A model generated the notes under the pieces. That model saw only the letters and a list, made by a program, of their open reading frames with translations. It searched no databases and was not told the origin of the DNA. A DNA stretch of 64,000 nucleotides, taken from NCBI RefSeq assembly GCF_003443895.1, contig NZ_QQOA01000004.1, positions 124,001 to 188,000 on the forward strand, in the 5' to 3' direction. The DNA comes from Paraburkholderia phosphatilytica. Its GTDB lineage: Bacteria; Pseudomonadota; Gammaproteobacteria; Burkholderiales; Burkholderiaceae. Below, piece by piece: positions 49,337 through 59,480 of this stretch. Every line of letters starts with the position of its first letter. Within the stretch, counting starts at the first letter, position 1. The position numbers and the translations under genes were made by a program.

Positions 49337-50914
49337 ATGAGCGTGCGCGCATTCGATGGCGAGGTGCAGGACCGCGTCTCGTCGGCCGCACGGCTGGGCC
49401 GGCTGCGCGTCGCGCGCGTGCTGTTCATCGCGACCGTGCTTTCCGGCGCCACGCTCATGTGGATCGCGCCGCGTCCACCGTTGTGCGATCTGCCGCAGCA
49501 CGCGGCACAGGTTGCGCTGCTGCGCGATCTGATCGCGGGCACGTCGCCGTGGGCGTCGATCGTGCGCGTGAATTTCTTCACGCCGTATCTCGCGGGTCCC
49601 CTGCTGACACTGCTGCTCAGCCACGCGATGCCGATCCCGGCCGCGTTCAAGGTGCTGCTGACCGGCGCTTATCTCGCGTTCACCCGTTGCGCAGTACTCC
49701 TGCGCAAGCATTTCCGCGGCGACGAACGGCTCGACTGGCTGTTCATACCCGGCTTCTTCGGATTCGCGTTCGCGTGGGGCTTCATCACGTACCTCGTCGC
49801 GGCGCCGATCGGCCTGCTGTTCATCCTCTTCGCCGACCGCTACGCACTGGCGCCCAGCAGCCGACGCGCGCTCGGCCTCGTGCTGCTCGGCGTGGCCGTG
49901 TTCTTCTCGCACGGGCTCGTGTTCCTGTTCGCGTGCGCAGTGGGCGCGCTGATGCTCGCGATCCGCCAGCGGCGCATCGCGCCGATTGCGCGGGCGATCG
50001 GGCCGTATCTGCTGCTTGGTGCGCTGGCTATCGTCTACGCGGCAGTGACGACCGGGCACGACGTGTTGATTGCGCTCGCCAACTACCTGCCGCATCCGAG
50101 CTGGGGCGCGATGGGTCGCCGGCCTTCCGAATTCGTGCTGTATCCGCTGACGTCGAACGGTTCCTTCAGGCACGATCCGCTGATCGTGCTGTTCGCGCTC
50201 TTCATGTTCGCCGCACCGTGGATACTCGGCGATCGACTGAACCCGCGGAGCCGCGCCACGTTGATACCGTTTGCGGTGATCGTCGCGATCTATGCGTTCG
50301 TGCCGGACATCGCGATGAAGACCGCGTATCTGTACCAGCGCTTCGCGGTGTTCATTCTCGCGACCTACGCGCTGATGTTCCGCGCGCCGGTGCCGCTCGC
50401 GAATCGCAGCGCTGTGCGGGAGACGTCGGTCTGGCTCGTGCTGATGTGCGGCACGTGGATCTATCTCGGCGTGCAGGCTGTACGCATGGAGCAATTCGCC
50501 GCGGAGAGCGCCCGGTTCGAAACGATCCTCGATGCGATGGCGCCGGGGCAGCGCGCGCTGAGCCTCATCTTTCTGAAGCGCAGCGATGCATACGACAGCC
50601 AGGTCGCGTACATGCACTACCCGCTCTGGTACCAGGCCGAGCGACACGGTTTCGTCGACATGAACTTCGCCTGGTTCATTCCAGAGATCGTGCGGCTGAG
50701 GGCCGGACAGTTGCCGGCTGTTTCGCCGAATTTCGAACTCTCGCCGCAGCGTTTCGACTGGAAGCGGGATGGCGCGCGCAAGTATCGGTACTTCGTGGTG
50801 CGCGACACAGCGCCGCTGCCGGCTGGGTTCTTCGCGAACGACGAGTGCGAGGTGAAGCTGGTGCGGACCGCGGGCGATTGGTCGCTGTATGAACGTGGGG
50901 GGTGTGGGGAGTGA
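49337..50914 (+). CDS. Polytopic membrane protein, unknown (glycosyltransferase-C-like topology)
   Basis: A 525-residue protein with about ten to twelve hydrophobic segments and a C-terminal soluble part (about 400-525). The early CDLPQHAAQVALLRDL loop after the first helix resembles the acidic first loop of lipid-linked glycosyltransferases, but the motif is not diagnostic. GAGGAGG precedes the ATG. Function not assigned. Confidence 0.65.
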   Translation: MSVRAFDGEVQDRVSSAARLGRLRVARVLFIATVLSGATLMWIAPRPPLCDLPQHAAQVALLRDLIAGTSPWASIVRVNFFTPYLAGPLLTLLLSHAMPIPAAFKVLLTGAYLAFTRCAVLLRKHFRGDERLDWLFIPGFFGFAFAWGFITYLVAAPIGLLFILFADRYALAPSSRRALGLVLLGVAVFFSHGLVFLFACAVGALMLAIRQRRIAPIARAIGPYLLLGALAIVYAAVTTGHDVLIALANYLPHPSWGAMGRRPSEFVLYPLTSNGSFRHDPLIVLFALFMFAAPWILGDRLNPRSRATLIPFAVIVAIYAFVPDIAMKTAYLYQRFAVFILATYALMFRAPVPLANRSAVRETSVWLVLMCGTWIYLGVQAVRMEQFAAESARFETILDAMAPGQRALSLIFLKRSDAYDSQVAYMHYPLWYQAERHGFVDMNFAWFIPEIVRLRAGQLPAVSPNFELSPQRFDWKRDGARKYRYFVVRDTAPLPAGFFANDECEVKLVRTAGDWSLYERGGCGE

Positions 50915-50973
50915 GCGCGGGGCGCTGCGGCTGGCAATTGCGCAGGCGACTCCACAAACGGACGAAATCCGCG

Positions 50974-50979
50974 TAAAAT
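50974..50979 (+). promoter_or_regulatory. Candidate -10 box for tRNA-Gly
   Basis: TAAAAT lies 10 bases before the tRNA, the distance expected for a promoter giving a short leader. Confidence 0.45.
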
Positions 50980-50989
50980 GGCGCGCTCT

Positions 50990-51064
50990 GCGGGCGTCGT
51001 ATAATGGCCATTACCCCAGCTTCCCAAGCTGGAGACGTGGGTTCGATTCCCATCGCCCGCTCCA
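50990..51064 (+). tRNA. tRNA-Gly(CCC)
   Basis: A 75-base cloverleaf: acceptor GCGGGCG/CGCCCGC, anticodon stem CCAGC/GCTGG with loop TTCCCAA (anticodon CCC), T-arm GTGGG-TTCGATT-CCCAT, U discriminator and encoded CCA. Confidence 0.95.
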
Positions 51065-51147
51065 CGTCGGTTTAAGTTCTCGCCGCGTGTTCAAAGTCCC
51101 GCAGCATCCCTTCAGATTCGAGCATCGCCGCTTCCCGGCCTCAACCC

Positions 51148-51621
51148 TTACTGGCTCTTCTGTTTCTCGATCGCCTTGACGAGCGTAAAACCCGTCTTGT
51201 CCAGCGCATAGAAGTACGTCCCGCCGCCGGATTCATCGCGACTGCCGCGAATCTCGATGAGACGACTGTCGGCTTTGAAGCTGATCGGATCATCGACGTC
51301 GACGTCCCAGCAGCAAACCGTAAAGGGTAGCCAAACGGTTCGACCCGTCTCCGCATCGATGGCGACCGCCATCACACACGAAGCGCCGCAGCCCCAACTC
51401 GTCAACGTATAGTGGCCCGCGAAATTCGGCTTCTGTCCGCTCGATTGCCGCAGGCGCGACCGGTATTGCCGGTCTTTTGCCGACGCGATCTTGACCGTGG
51501 CGATTTTTCCTTGATAGAGCGGCGTCGGAAAATCTTTGAACGCAGGAAGAGGCGTATCCGCGCGGGCAAACGTAACCGCCAAAATCGTCAAAGCGAAAGC
51601 GCGAGCGATAAATTTGATCAT
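51148..51621 (-). CDS. Exported protein beside the transglycosylase-like gene
   Basis: A 157-residue protein with a signal peptide (FIARAFALTILAVTFARA, cleavage near residue 21). Cysteines in SWGCGASC and VCCWDV suggest disulfides. The ATG at 51621 is four bases after the end of the upstream transglycosylase-like gene. A periplasmic protein directly after a signal-less peptidoglycan-cleaving protein is the usual layout of an effector-immunity pair. That role is inference. Confidence 0.7.
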   Translation of the reverse strand: MIKFIARAFALTILAVTFARADTPLPAFKDFPTPLYQGKIATVKIASAKDRQYRSRLRQSSGQKPNFAGHYTLTSWGCGASCVMAVAIDAETGRTVWLPFTVCCWDVDVDDPISFKADSRLIEIRGSRDESGGGTYFYALDKTGFTLVKAIEKQKSQ

Positions 51622-51625
51622 TTCG

Positions 51626-52054
51626 TCAGTACCAGTGATGCGCTTCCCAGAATTTGCGCGCCTGCGACGCCGTATGATACCGGCCGTAGATGTAGTGAAT
51701 ACCGCCCTGACATTCCTCGATCGCATTCCCGAATGATTTTTCGCCATTCGGATTGAGTTCGTATTGCGGCCGGAGAAGCTGAAACAGGCCGCGCGCCGTC
51801 GAGCTGGGATTGCGCGAGTCGACGATGCCAGACGACTCCTGAGCCATTATCCACAGCAGATCGTTGAAATCGGTGGAGGGTACCTTTTCGACCGTGATTG
51901 CCTTTCGAAGCGCGATTTGCGATGCGATCGGCACGAGTACCGGGTCTTTGGCTTGCCAACCCTTCTTTGCAGGCTTGGCCTGCCGATGACGATGTGTGTG
52001 CTGCCCCATAGCGCGCATTCCTGATGCTCGTTTTGACTTCGCGAATTTGATCAT
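51626..52054 (-). CDS. Small transglycosylase-like protein without signal peptide
   Basis: A 142-residue protein. The C-terminal part resembles an SLT fold: LLWIMAQESSGIVD (candidate catalytic Glu73) and ARGLFQLLRPQY, ending in a WEAHHWY motif typical of some small surface or cell-wall lysozyme-like proteins. The N-terminus is basic and lacks a Sec signal. Base composition is less GC-rich than its surroundings. It could be a type VI effector or a degenerate lysozyme. Confidence 0.65.
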   Translation of the reverse strand: MIKFAKSKRASGMRAMGQHTHRHRQAKPAKKGWQAKDPVLVPIASQIALRKAITVEKVPSTDFNDLLWIMAQESSGIVDSRNPSSTARGLFQLLRPQYELNPNGEKSFGNAIEECQGGIHYIYGRYHTASQARKFWEAHHWY

Positions 52055-52233
52055 ACAAATCCGCGATAGTCCATTTTGCCGAAGGCTTCTATCAGGCGTT
52101 ATCCAAAATCATTCGATCGGCATATGAAATAAGGGTTACCGCGCAAGACATTTCCGATGTCAGATTTTTAAAACATCATTTGACGTTCTTTAAACTGCAA
52201 ACGCAGTCACGTCCGACAACAACCGCGCCCCCC

Positions 52234-52659
52234 TCACGGACACTTCCCCGCGTTGATCCGCCCGGTCATCCGCTTCGTCGCGGCCGTTTCGCACATCGTC
52301 TGCGCGGACTGCTGCATCGTGCCACCACCGTACTGCTTCTGTGCCTTGCGCGCGCAGGTCTGATCGCGCTCCTGCTTCCATGCATCGATGCGCGCGTTCA
52401 TCGGTTGCGGGCAACCCGCGTTCATCGTGCCTTTGGTCGCCACCGCGCGCTGCAGTTTCCGTTCGGCGACGATGCGGTCGCGCCACGCGCACATGTTGAT
52501 GCTCATCTGGTTCGCGTCGCAATGCGTGAGCATCGCGCCGACCTCGCTCGCGGGAATGCCGCTTTGCTGCGAGATCTCGTCGGCGTCGCTCTGTGCGCGT
52601 GCGTTCAGCGCGAAGCAGGTCAACGACAGAAAAACAAACAGGGAAAAGAATCGTGTCAT
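52234..52659 (-). CDS. Exported LprI/DUF1311-like protein
   Basis: A 141-residue protein with a signal peptide (FFSLFVFLSLTCFALNARA) and a cysteine-spaced helical core (MLTHCDANQMSINMCAW, WKQERDQTC, TMCETAATKR) resembling the DUF1311 family, which includes LprI lysozyme inhibitors. The match is loose. The ATG at 52659 is chosen for the signal peptide. Its location next to a lysozyme-like gene is suggestive. Confidence 0.68.
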   Translation of the reverse strand: MTRFFSLFVFLSLTCFALNARAQSDADEISQQSGIPASEVGAMLTHCDANQMSINMCAWRDRIVAERKLQRAVATKGTMNAGCPQPMNARIDAWKQERDQTCARKAQKQYGGGTMQQSAQTMCETAATKRMTGRINAGKCP

Positions 52660-52926
52660 CGGGTGGTTGGCTCCATGATAGGTCACAAGTCGACATGAAA
52701 ATGCCACAGTCGATTATCCAAAAGGAAGCGCACCCGCCCAATCAGGTAAATCGCGGGTACCGCGCAGAGTAAAGCGCGGGTTCAGCACGAACCACGCCCT
52801 CACGCTCTCTTACCAGAACCGGACATTGCACCGCGTCCCGTTGCACAATGGGAATTTCGCGCCGGGTTTACGGTCGATATCGATCACAACCTGACAGATT
52901 CACCGCTCACTGGCGGTCTCGCCGCA

Positions 52927-53151
52927 ATGGAACGACACTTCATGCGACGCACGAGCGCCGTCGCGCTCATCGTCGACGTGCGTCAGCATCTGCAAAATCA
53001 GCTCAAAGGGCATGCCGCCAGCGATACGCACAAGCTGCAAGCCGCGATCGACGACGTCACGCGCCTCCTGCTCGACGTACGCGCCGGCCGCACGAACGAC
53101 TTCGAGATCACCGCGCCCACACCGCTGCACATCACGATCTCGGATCGCTGA
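52927..53151 (+). CDS. Small protein before the GlxA-type regulator
   Basis: A 74-residue helical protein (AVALIVDVRQHLQNQLKG...LQAAIDDVTRLLLDV). The ATG at 52942 is an alternative start. It ends nine bases before the regulator start, so they are probably co-transcribed. No family recognised. Confidence 0.5.
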   Translation: MERHFMRRTSAVALIVDVRQHLQNQLKGHAASDTHKLQAAIDDVTRLLLDVRAGRTNDFEITAPTPLHITISDR

Positions 53152-53160
53152 GGCCGTCCG

Positions 53161-54153
53161 ATGAAGACCGTCGCGATCGCAATCTTTCCAGGCGTTCAGG
53201 CGCTCGACGTAGCGGGCCCCGTCGACGTCTTCGCCGAGACCAACCGCTTCCTGTCGCCGGACGACCGCTACGAAACCCGCCTGCTGAGCGCGCAACCCGG
53301 CATCGTGCGCGCATCGAACGGCATCGCCCTCGCGGCGGACACGACCTTCGATGAAGCGCGCGACGGGATCGATCTCGCGCTCGTCGCAGGCGGTCCAGCG
53401 CTGCCCGAGCATGCGCCCGACGCAAGGCTCGTCACATGGCTCGCCGAGGTCGCAGCACATTGTCCGCGCTATGGATCGATCTGCACCGGCGCGTTCGCGC
53501 TCGGCCATGCAGGCCTGCTGGATGGACGACAGGTGACTACGCACTGGCAGCACGCGCAGCAGCTGGCCGAGCAGTTCCCTCGCGCGCACGTCGATTTCGA
53601 CCGCATCTATCTGCGCGACGGTACGCTGGTGACGTCCGCGGGCGTGACGGCGGGGATCGACCTGTCGCTCGCGCTCGTCGCCGAAGATCATGGTCCGCAG
53701 GTCGCGTTGCAGGTGGCGAAGCGGCTCGTCGTGTTCGCGCAGCGGCAAGGCGGCCAATCGCAGTTCAGCCCGTATCTCACCGCACCCGCCGACGAGGCCT
53801 CGCCAGTCGCGAAAGTGCAGGCGCATGTGATGCAGCATCTGCGCAAGCGCTTCACGGTGGGCGAGCTCGCGCAGGTCGCTGGCATGAGCGCGCGCAATTT
53901 CGCGCGGGTCTTCGTGCAGCAGACCGGCGTGACGCCGCACGAGTTCGTCGAACGTGCGCGCGTCGACGCGGCGCGCACGCTGCTCGAAAGCAGCGAAGTC
54001 GCACTGAAGACGGTGGCCTGGGACTGCGGTTTCGGCACACCGGACCGGATGCGGATCGTGTTCGTGAAGCGCATCGGCGCGACGCCGGCGCAGTATCGCG
54101 AGCGCTTCCGGCGCCCGCCGCGCGACAAGGCGCCAGCGGACCCGCTGTTATAA
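53161..54153 (+). CDS. GlxA-family regulator (DJ-1/PfpI plus AraC)
   Basis: A 330-residue two-domain regulator: a DJ-1/PfpI-like domain (about 1-190, with the nucleophile-elbow region YGSICTGAFALGHAGLL) and a C-terminal AraC helix-turn-helix pair (about 215-320, FTVGELAQVAGMSARNFARVF and the AWDCGFGTPDRMRIVF second helix). Such proteins control nitrogen, amine or stress genes; the target is not evident here. Confidence 0.92.
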   Translation: MKTVAIAIFPGVQALDVAGPVDVFAETNRFLSPDDRYETRLLSAQPGIVRASNGIALAADTTFDEARDGIDLALVAGGPALPEHAPDARLVTWLAEVAAHCPRYGSICTGAFALGHAGLLDGRQVTTHWQHAQQLAEQFPRAHVDFDRIYLRDGTLVTSAGVTAGIDLSLALVAEDHGPQVALQVAKRLVVFAQRQGGQSQFSPYLTAPADEASPVAKVQAHVMQHLRKRFTVGELAQVAGMSARNFARVFVQQTGVTPHEFVERARVDAARTLLESSEVALKTVAWDCGFGTPDRMRIVFVKRIGATPAQYRERFRRPPRDKAPADPLL

Positions 54154-54339
54154 TTCGCCGCACATCAACGGCCTGCGCCGTGAGCCATGCAAACCCGCGC
54201 CGCGCCATCGCGATGCGCTCGTTGCGCATGGCGCATTCGCATCGCCGGCCCACACCGCACCACGTAACGTCACGCAATATCACACCGCGTCGCGCCGCTA
54301 CCCGGCACCGCGCAGTGCTTTCACCCGCTGTCACTCACG

Positions 54340-55137
54340 ATGATTCACGATCCGAACGACCCCGCCGATCACAACCTGCACGGCCAGGACGACGCCACGC
54401 CGAACGACGCAACCAACGACGCGTCTGGCGAACCTTCAGAGACCGCAATCGACAATCCGCTGCATCTGCGCCGCATCCGCAGCTTCGTGACGCGCGCGGG
54501 CCGCGTGTCGACCGGGCAGCGCCGCGCGCTCGACGAACTGGGCCCGCGTTTCGTCGTGCCTTATACGCCTGAGCAACCCGACTGGAACAGTGTGTTCGGC
54601 CGCCAGGCGCCGCGCGTGCTCGAGATCGGTTTCGGCATGGGCGCGACCACCGCGGAGATTGCCGCGCTGCGCCCGGATGACGATTTCCTCGGCGTGGAAG
54701 TACACGAGCCCGGCATCGGCGCGCTGCTGAAGCTGATCGGCGAGCAGCAGCTGTCGAACATCCGTATCATCCAGCACGATGCCGTCGAGGTGCTCGAACA
54801 CATGATCGCGCCGGGCAGTCTGGATGGCGTGCACATCTTTTTTCCGGACCCGTGGCACAAGGCGCGCCATCACAAGCGCCGGCTGATCCAGCCGAAGTTC
54901 GTCGCGCTGCTGGTGTCGCGGATGAAACCCGGCGGCTATCTGCACTGCGCCACGGACTGGCAGAACTACGCCGAGCAGATGCTCGAAGTACTCGGCGCGG
55001 AAACAGCACTCGCGAATACCGCGGCGGATTACGCGCCGCGCCCCGACTATCGTCCGGTGACGAAATTCGAACGCCGCGGCCTGCGGCTCGGTCACGGTGT
55101 GTGGGATCTGGTGTTCAGGAAGCGCGACGGCGTTTGA
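54340..55137 (+). CDS. trmB: tRNA (guanine-46-N7)-methyltransferase
   Basis: Methylates N7 of G46 in tRNA. The 265-residue protein has the SAM loop [15 protein letters not shown] and the family motif [14 protein letters not shown], with [12 protein letters not shown] between. The N-terminal 40 residues are extra acidic sequence typical of Burkholderia versions. It is convergent with uppP. Confidence 0.95.
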   Translation: MIHDPNDPADHNLHGQDDATPNDATNDASGEPSETAIDNPLHLRRIRSFVTRAGRVSTGQRRALDELGPRFVVPYTPEQPDWNSVFGRQAPRVLEIGFGMGATTAEIAALRPDDDFLGVEVHEPGIGALLKLIGEQQLSNIRIIQHDAVEVLEHMIAPGSLDGVHIFFPDPWHKARHHKRRLIQPKFVALLVSRMKPGGYLHCATDWQNYAEQMLEVLGAETALANTAADYAPRPDYRPVTKFERRGLRLGHGVWDLVFRKRDGV

Positions 55138-55165
55138 GGGGCACAGGCGCGTCGCGCCATCGGGT

Positions 55166-56017
55166 TTAGTCCGCCCAGCTCAGCAGACCGCTATAACCCG
55201 TCACGAGAATCAGCAACCCGAAGCCGATCCGGTACCACGCGAACGCGGTGAAGTCGTGCGCGGCGATGTAGCGCAACAGCCAGCGCACGCACGCGAACGC
55301 GCTCACGAACGCCGCGGCGAAGCCGATCGCGAAGAGCCCGAGCGCGTCGACGGACAGGCTGTGCCAATCCTTGTACAGCTCGTAGACGGTCGCGCCCATG
55401 ATGATGGGAATCGCGAGGAAGAACGAGAATTCGGTCGCGACCTTGCGGTCGAGTCCGAACAGCATCCCGCCGATGATGGTCGAGCCCGAGCGCGACATGC
55501 CCGGAATCAGCGCGCAACACTGTGCGAGACCGACCTTGAGCGCATCGGCCGGACGCAGGTCGTCGATCGATTGCACGCGCGCAACGCGCGGGCTTGCGGC
55601 ACGATCGGCGAGCCTGCGCTGCCGCGCCTCGACCCATAGAATCACCACGCCGCCGAACACCAGCGCGCACGCCACCGGCACCGCGGAAAACAGCGTCGCC
55701 TTGATGGCCTTTTCGAACGCCAGGCCGAGCACGATGGCGGGGATCGTCGCGATGATCACGTTGAGCGCGAAACGCCGCGCGCCAGGTTGCGTCGGCAGCC
55801 CAGCGACGACGTTCGCGATCTTCACGCGAAATTCCCAGCACACCGCGAGAATCGCGCCGAGTTGGATCACGACGTCGAAGGTTTTGGCGTGCGCGTCGGT
55901 GTAGCCGAGCACACTGCCGGCGACGATCAGGTGGCCGGTGCTCGACACCGGCAGGAATTCGGTCAGTCCTTCGACGACGCCCAGTATCAGCGCCTTGCAC
56001 AGCAGTATCCAGTCCAT
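55166..56017 (-). CDS. uppP: Undecaprenyl-diphosphatase
   Basis: A 283-residue integral membrane protein that recycles the undecaprenyl carrier for peptidoglycan synthesis and gives some bacitracin resistance. The (E/Q)xxxE region [19 protein letters not shown] and the PGMSRSGST motif form the active site. About seven to eight hydrophobic helices are present. Length is normal. Confidence 0.95.
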   Translation of the reverse strand: MDWILLCKALILGVVEGLTEFLPVSSTGHLIVAGSVLGYTDAHAKTFDVVIQLGAILAVCWEFRVKIANVVAGLPTQPGARRFALNVIIATIPAIVLGLAFEKAIKATLFSAVPVACALVFGGVVILWVEARQRRLADRAASPRVARVQSIDDLRPADALKVGLAQCCALIPGMSRSGSTIIGGMLFGLDRKVATEFSFFLAIPIIMGATVYELYKDWHSLSVDALGLFAIGFAAAFVSAFACVRWLLRYIAAHDFTAFAWYRIGFGLLILVTGYSGLLSWAD

Positions 56018-56104
56018 CGGCAGGCCTCGGAAACAGGTTCACGGAAGGCCGATGGTGCGCGACAAATGCGGGCGATCATGCGGCCGGAAAACGGCCGCGC
56101 CCCG

Positions 56105-56701
56105 TCATTTCTCGACGATCTGCACACGTATGCCGTTTGTAAGGATCTGGATTGTACCAGGTTCGTAATGTACGCCGGCAAACTGCAGCTGCTCGGGCTT
56201 GAAGGTGTAGATCGGATAGTTGGCGAGCAGCTGGGTGGCGAGCACCGTGGCGGCCATCTGGATCTGCTGTGCGTAGGCTTCGGCGCCGCCGCCGTTCACC
56301 GACACGTTGTCCACGCCCGGCGCTTTCAGGATCACCGAATGGCTCGGGCCGTCGTACGCGAGCTCGCTCGACAGCGTGACAACGCCGCTCACCGGCTGCT
56401 GCAGGAACGGGCTCGCGAGCTGCAGGTCGAGCCGCACCGACACACGGTTCGCGTCCGGCAACAAACCGACGACCGGATTGGTCAGCGCGACCTCGAACAC
56501 CTGCGACACCGTGCGCTGGTACGGGAATTTGCGCTGCACCGCGGCCTGCACCTGTTGCTGCGAGAACGTGTAGTGATCGGGGATGAACGGGAAGGTGGAC
56601 GTGGCGCACGCGGCCAGCGACACCATGATGCCTGCGGTCGCGCACGCGCCCATCATCGCGCGCAGAAAATGTCGCCGCGCCGGCGCAGCGGATCGAGTCA
56701 T
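56105..56701 (-). CDS. DUF1439 lipoprotein
   Basis: A 198-residue protein. The Arg-rich leader and hydrophobic stretch end in a lipobox (SLAAC, about residue 33), so it is a lipoprotein. FPFIPDHYTFSQQQVQAAVQRKFPYQRTV is the start of the DUF1439 domain, a TULIP-like family. The ATG at 56701 is preferred with GGGGAAA upstream. Substrate unknown. Confidence 0.85.
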   Translation of the reverse strand: MTRSAAPARRHFLRAMMGACATAGIMVSLAACATSTFPFIPDHYTFSQQQVQAAVQRKFPYQRTVSQVFEVALTNPVVGLLPDANRVSVRLDLQLASPFLQQPVSGVVTLSSELAYDGPSHSVILKAPGVDNVSVNGGGAEAYAQQIQMAATVLATQLLANYPIYTFKPEQLQFAGVHYEPGTIQILTNGIRVQIVEK

Positions 56702-56783
56702 GCAGTGTTTCCCCATGCAAAGGTATGTCGACGCTTCGATTCTATCGAAACGAACCGCGGCGACGCACAAACCGCGCCGCGCG

Positions 56784-57482
56784 TCACGTGCGATTCCAGC
56801 CGCGTTCGGTCGCGTAGGTGACGGTTGCGCGCGCGAGTTCGAGCGTGCTGTCGATCAGCGTCATCGAGGTCGGCACGGCGTGCTGCGCAGCCACCGGCAA
56901 TTCGGTGCAGCCGAGAATCGCGGCGCGCACGCCATCGTCCGCCAGCGCGGCGAGGATCGCCGTCAGCGCGACCGACGCTTCGCGCAGCCGCCCCGCTTTC
57001 ACATCGGCGATGCAGTGGTCGATGCGCTGCTGCATCGCGTCGTCCGGTTCGACAGGTTCGATGTCGCGCGACGCGAGCGTGTGCTGGTAGAAGCGCGACG
57101 CGAGCGAGCCGCGCGTCGCCAGCACGGCCACCCGACGCACGCCGGACGGCACCGCGGCCACGCAGGTCTCGGCGATGTGCAGCAGCGGCGCAGGGCTGCG
57201 CGCCTGCATCTGCGCATACCAGTGATGCGACGAGTTGCACGGAATCGCGATCAGGCCCACCGCGTTGCGGTTCAGCAGGTCGATGCCGTCGAGCAGATGC
57301 GCGAGCGGCGACTCGTCGCCCGTCAGGATCGCGTGGGAGCGGTCGGGTATCTGCGGGAGGTTCGCGACGATCATCGGCAGGTGCTGCTGGTCGCACTCGG
57401 CATCCGTCAACTGGATGACCTTGCCCATGAAGTCGACGGTGGCGAGCGGCCCCATTCCGCCCAGCACTCCGATCATCGTCAT
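56784..57482 (-). CDS. Aspartate/glutamate racemase family protein
   Basis: A 232-residue cofactor-independent racemase. IGVLGGMGPLATVDFM is the family start; the two catalytic cysteines lie in AIPCNSSH and LGCTELP. The ATG at 57482 is chosen with GGAG before it; the frame is open 104 codons further without homology. Which amino acid is used is unknown. Confidence 0.88.
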   Translation of the reverse strand: MTMIGVLGGMGPLATVDFMGKVIQLTDAECDQQHLPMIVANLPQIPDRSHAILTGDESPLAHLLDGIDLLNRNAVGLIAIPCNSSHHWYAQMQARSPAPLLHIAETCVAAVPSGVRRVAVLATRGSLASRFYQHTLASRDIEPVEPDDAMQQRIDHCIADVKAGRLREASVALTAILAALADDGVRAAILGCTELPVAAQHAVPTSMTLIDSTLELARATVTYATERGWNRT

Positions 57483-57544
57483 ACCTGTCTCCGCGAATAG
57501 AGGCAGCCTCGGTGTCTTCACCGGTCGCGTGCGAAATGCGGCCG

Positions 57545-57862
57545 TCAGGGGCGCGTTGCGTGTTCCAGCTGCCTGAGCCAGGCGAGCGCTTCGTCGCGCG
57601 TCGATCCGCACATCTCCGCCGACGGCTGCAGCCCCGAACAGCACGCGGGCCGCTCCGGCATGCTGAAGATCGCGCAGCTCAGGTCGTCGCGCAGCTGCAC
57701 GCAGCGGACGCCCGCTGGCTTGCCGTTGGGCATGCCGGGAATCGGGCTCGTGATGGACGGGGCGATACAGCACGCGCCGCACCCCGGCCGGCACGCATGC
57801 GCGGCCACCGACGAGCCTGCGGATTGCGACGATTCGATGTGGACGACGGACTGCTTGTTCAC
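57545..57862 (-). CDS. YkgJ-family cysteine cluster protein
   Basis: A 105-residue zinc or iron-sulfur cluster protein with [13 protein letters not shown] and later RCVQL, SCAIF and ACCSG cysteines, matching the YkgJ family. Function unknown. It lies 62 bases upstream of the racemase gene in the same direction. Confidence 0.88.
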   Translation of the reverse strand: MNKQSVVHIESSQSAGSSVAAHACRPGCGACCIAPSITSPIPGMPNGKPAGVRCVQLRDDLSCAIFSMPERPACCSGLQPSAEMCGSTRDEALAWLRQLEHATRP

Positions 57863-58049
57863 CGCTTGCTCACTTTAAGCACACCACCTGACAACAAATT
57901 TCTTGATCTGCCATGACGAACGACCGCGCCATTTCGTCACAGCGGCGCCAACGACGCATTGTGCCACCGTCCGCTGCGACCTTTTTACGCAATGTGGCCG
58001 CGCAGCCGGAGCCTACACTCAAAACCGTCCGACGCGAGACCACCTCATC

Positions 58050-59441
58050 ATGCCCGCCCTGCCCTCACATTCGCTGTTTCGCCCCGATCTGCTGAGCCGC
58101 TACGACGCGAACGGTCCACGCTACACGTCGTATCCGACCGCGCTCCAGTTTCGCGACGACTTCGACGTCGCGCACTACACGCATGCCGCCACCGACCCGG
58201 GCGCTTCCGCAAGCGAACTGTCGCTGTACTTTCACCTGCCGTTCTGCAGCAAGGTCTGCTTCTACTGCGGCTGCAACAAGATCGTGACAAAGAACCGCGC
58301 GCGGGCGCGGCCCTACCTCGATCTGCTGAAGCGCGAAATCGCGTTGCAGGCTGCGTACTTCGATACGTCGCGTCCGGTTTCGCAGCTGCACTGGGGTGGC
58401 GGTACGCCAACCTTTCTTTCGGATGCCGAAACGACGGAACTGATGGCAGCGACGCGTCAGCACTTCAACCTGCTACCGGACAGCGAAGGCGAATATTCGA
58501 TCGAAGTCGATCCGCGCGAAGCATCGCCTTCCACGATCGTGCATCTGCGCACGCTCGGTTTCAACCGGCTGAGCGTTGGCGTGCAGGACTTCGATCCGCT
58601 CGTGCAGGATGCCGTGAACCGCGTCCAGCCGTTGCAGCTGACCATCGACGTGATGCGCGCCGCGCGCTCCACCGGGTTTCATTCGATCGGCGTGGACCTG
58701 ATCTATGGACTGCCACATCAGACCATCGACAGCTTCGCGCGCACGCTCGAGACGATCGTCGAGCTCGCGCCGAACCGGCTATCGGTGTTCGGCTACGCGC
58801 ACCTGCCGCAGCTCTTCAAGATGCAGCGCAAGATCGACGCGGCCGCGCTGCCAACGCCCGCACAGCGGCTCGCGTTGCTGCAACTGGTGATCGAGCGGCT
58901 GACGGATGCGGGGTACGTGTACATCGGCATGGATCACTTCGCGCTGCCCGACGACGAACTCGCGATCGCGCAGTCGCAAGGCACGCTGCATCGCAACTTC
59001 CAGGGCTACAGCACGCGGGCGGATTGCGATCTGATCGGCTTCGGCATGTCGTCGATCGGCAAGGTCGGCGACGTGTACGCGCAGAACGCGAAGGATCTGC
59101 CGGCTTACGCGGACGCCATCGGCCGCGGCCGGCTCGCGATCACGCGCGGCATTCGCCTGAGCGCGGACGACCGCATGCGCCGCGACATCATCACGCAGCT
59201 CATGTGTCACTTCGAACTGCGTTTCGACGAGATCGAGGTGACGTATGGGATTCGCTTCGACGTCGCATTCGCGAGCGAGCTGACGCGGCTGCGCGCGTTC
59301 GAGCGCGATGGTCTGGTGACAATCGGTAAGCGCCGTCTCGACGTGCTGCGCGCCGGCCGCCTGCTGGTGCGAAACATCGCGATGGTGTTCGACCGGTATC
59401 TCGGCCAGCACACGCTGAGCCGCTATTCCCGCACCGTCTGA
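58050..59441 (+). CDS. hemN: Oxygen-independent coproporphyrinogen III oxidase
   Basis: A 463-residue radical-SAM enzyme that decarboxylates coproporphyrinogen III to protoporphyrinogen IX without oxygen. The cluster motif is CSKVCFYCGCN; GGGTPTFLS and EVDPREASPSTIVHLRTLGFNRLSVGVQDFD are present. The frame is open further upstream, but MPALPSHSLFRPDLLSRYD at 58050 matches the family start. The hemL gene of the same pathway lies at the window's other end. Confidence 0.95.
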   Translation: MPALPSHSLFRPDLLSRYDANGPRYTSYPTALQFRDDFDVAHYTHAATDPGASASELSLYFHLPFCSKVCFYCGCNKIVTKNRARARPYLDLLKREIALQAAYFDTSRPVSQLHWGGGTPTFLSDAETTELMAATRQHFNLLPDSEGEYSIEVDPREASPSTIVHLRTLGFNRLSVGVQDFDPLVQDAVNRVQPLQLTIDVMRAARSTGFHSIGVDLIYGLPHQTIDSFARTLETIVELAPNRLSVFGYAHLPQLFKMQRKIDAAALPTPAQRLALLQLVIERLTDAGYVYIGMDHFALPDDELAIAQSQGTLHRNFQGYSTRADCDLIGFGMSSIGKVGDVYAQNAKDLPAYADAIGRGRLAITRGIRLSADDRMRRDIITQLMCHFELRFDEIEVTYGIRFDVAFASELTRLRAFERDGLVTIGKRRLDVLRAGRLLVRNIAMVFDRYLGQHTLSRYSRTV

Positions 59442-59480
59442 ACCCGCCGGTGCGCCGCCGCGGCGCGGACTGGGTGCTGC

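Noticed and set aside
51040..52060. tRNA-Gly as the attachment site of a small island
   Set aside because: I found no direct repeat of the tRNA 3' end in the following sequence and no integrase, so the lower-GC patch is not enough.
57890..58049. FNR/Anr box before hemN
   Set aside because: TTGATCTGCCATGA near 57902 matches only the left half of TTGAT-N4-ATCAA; the right half is not conserved enough.
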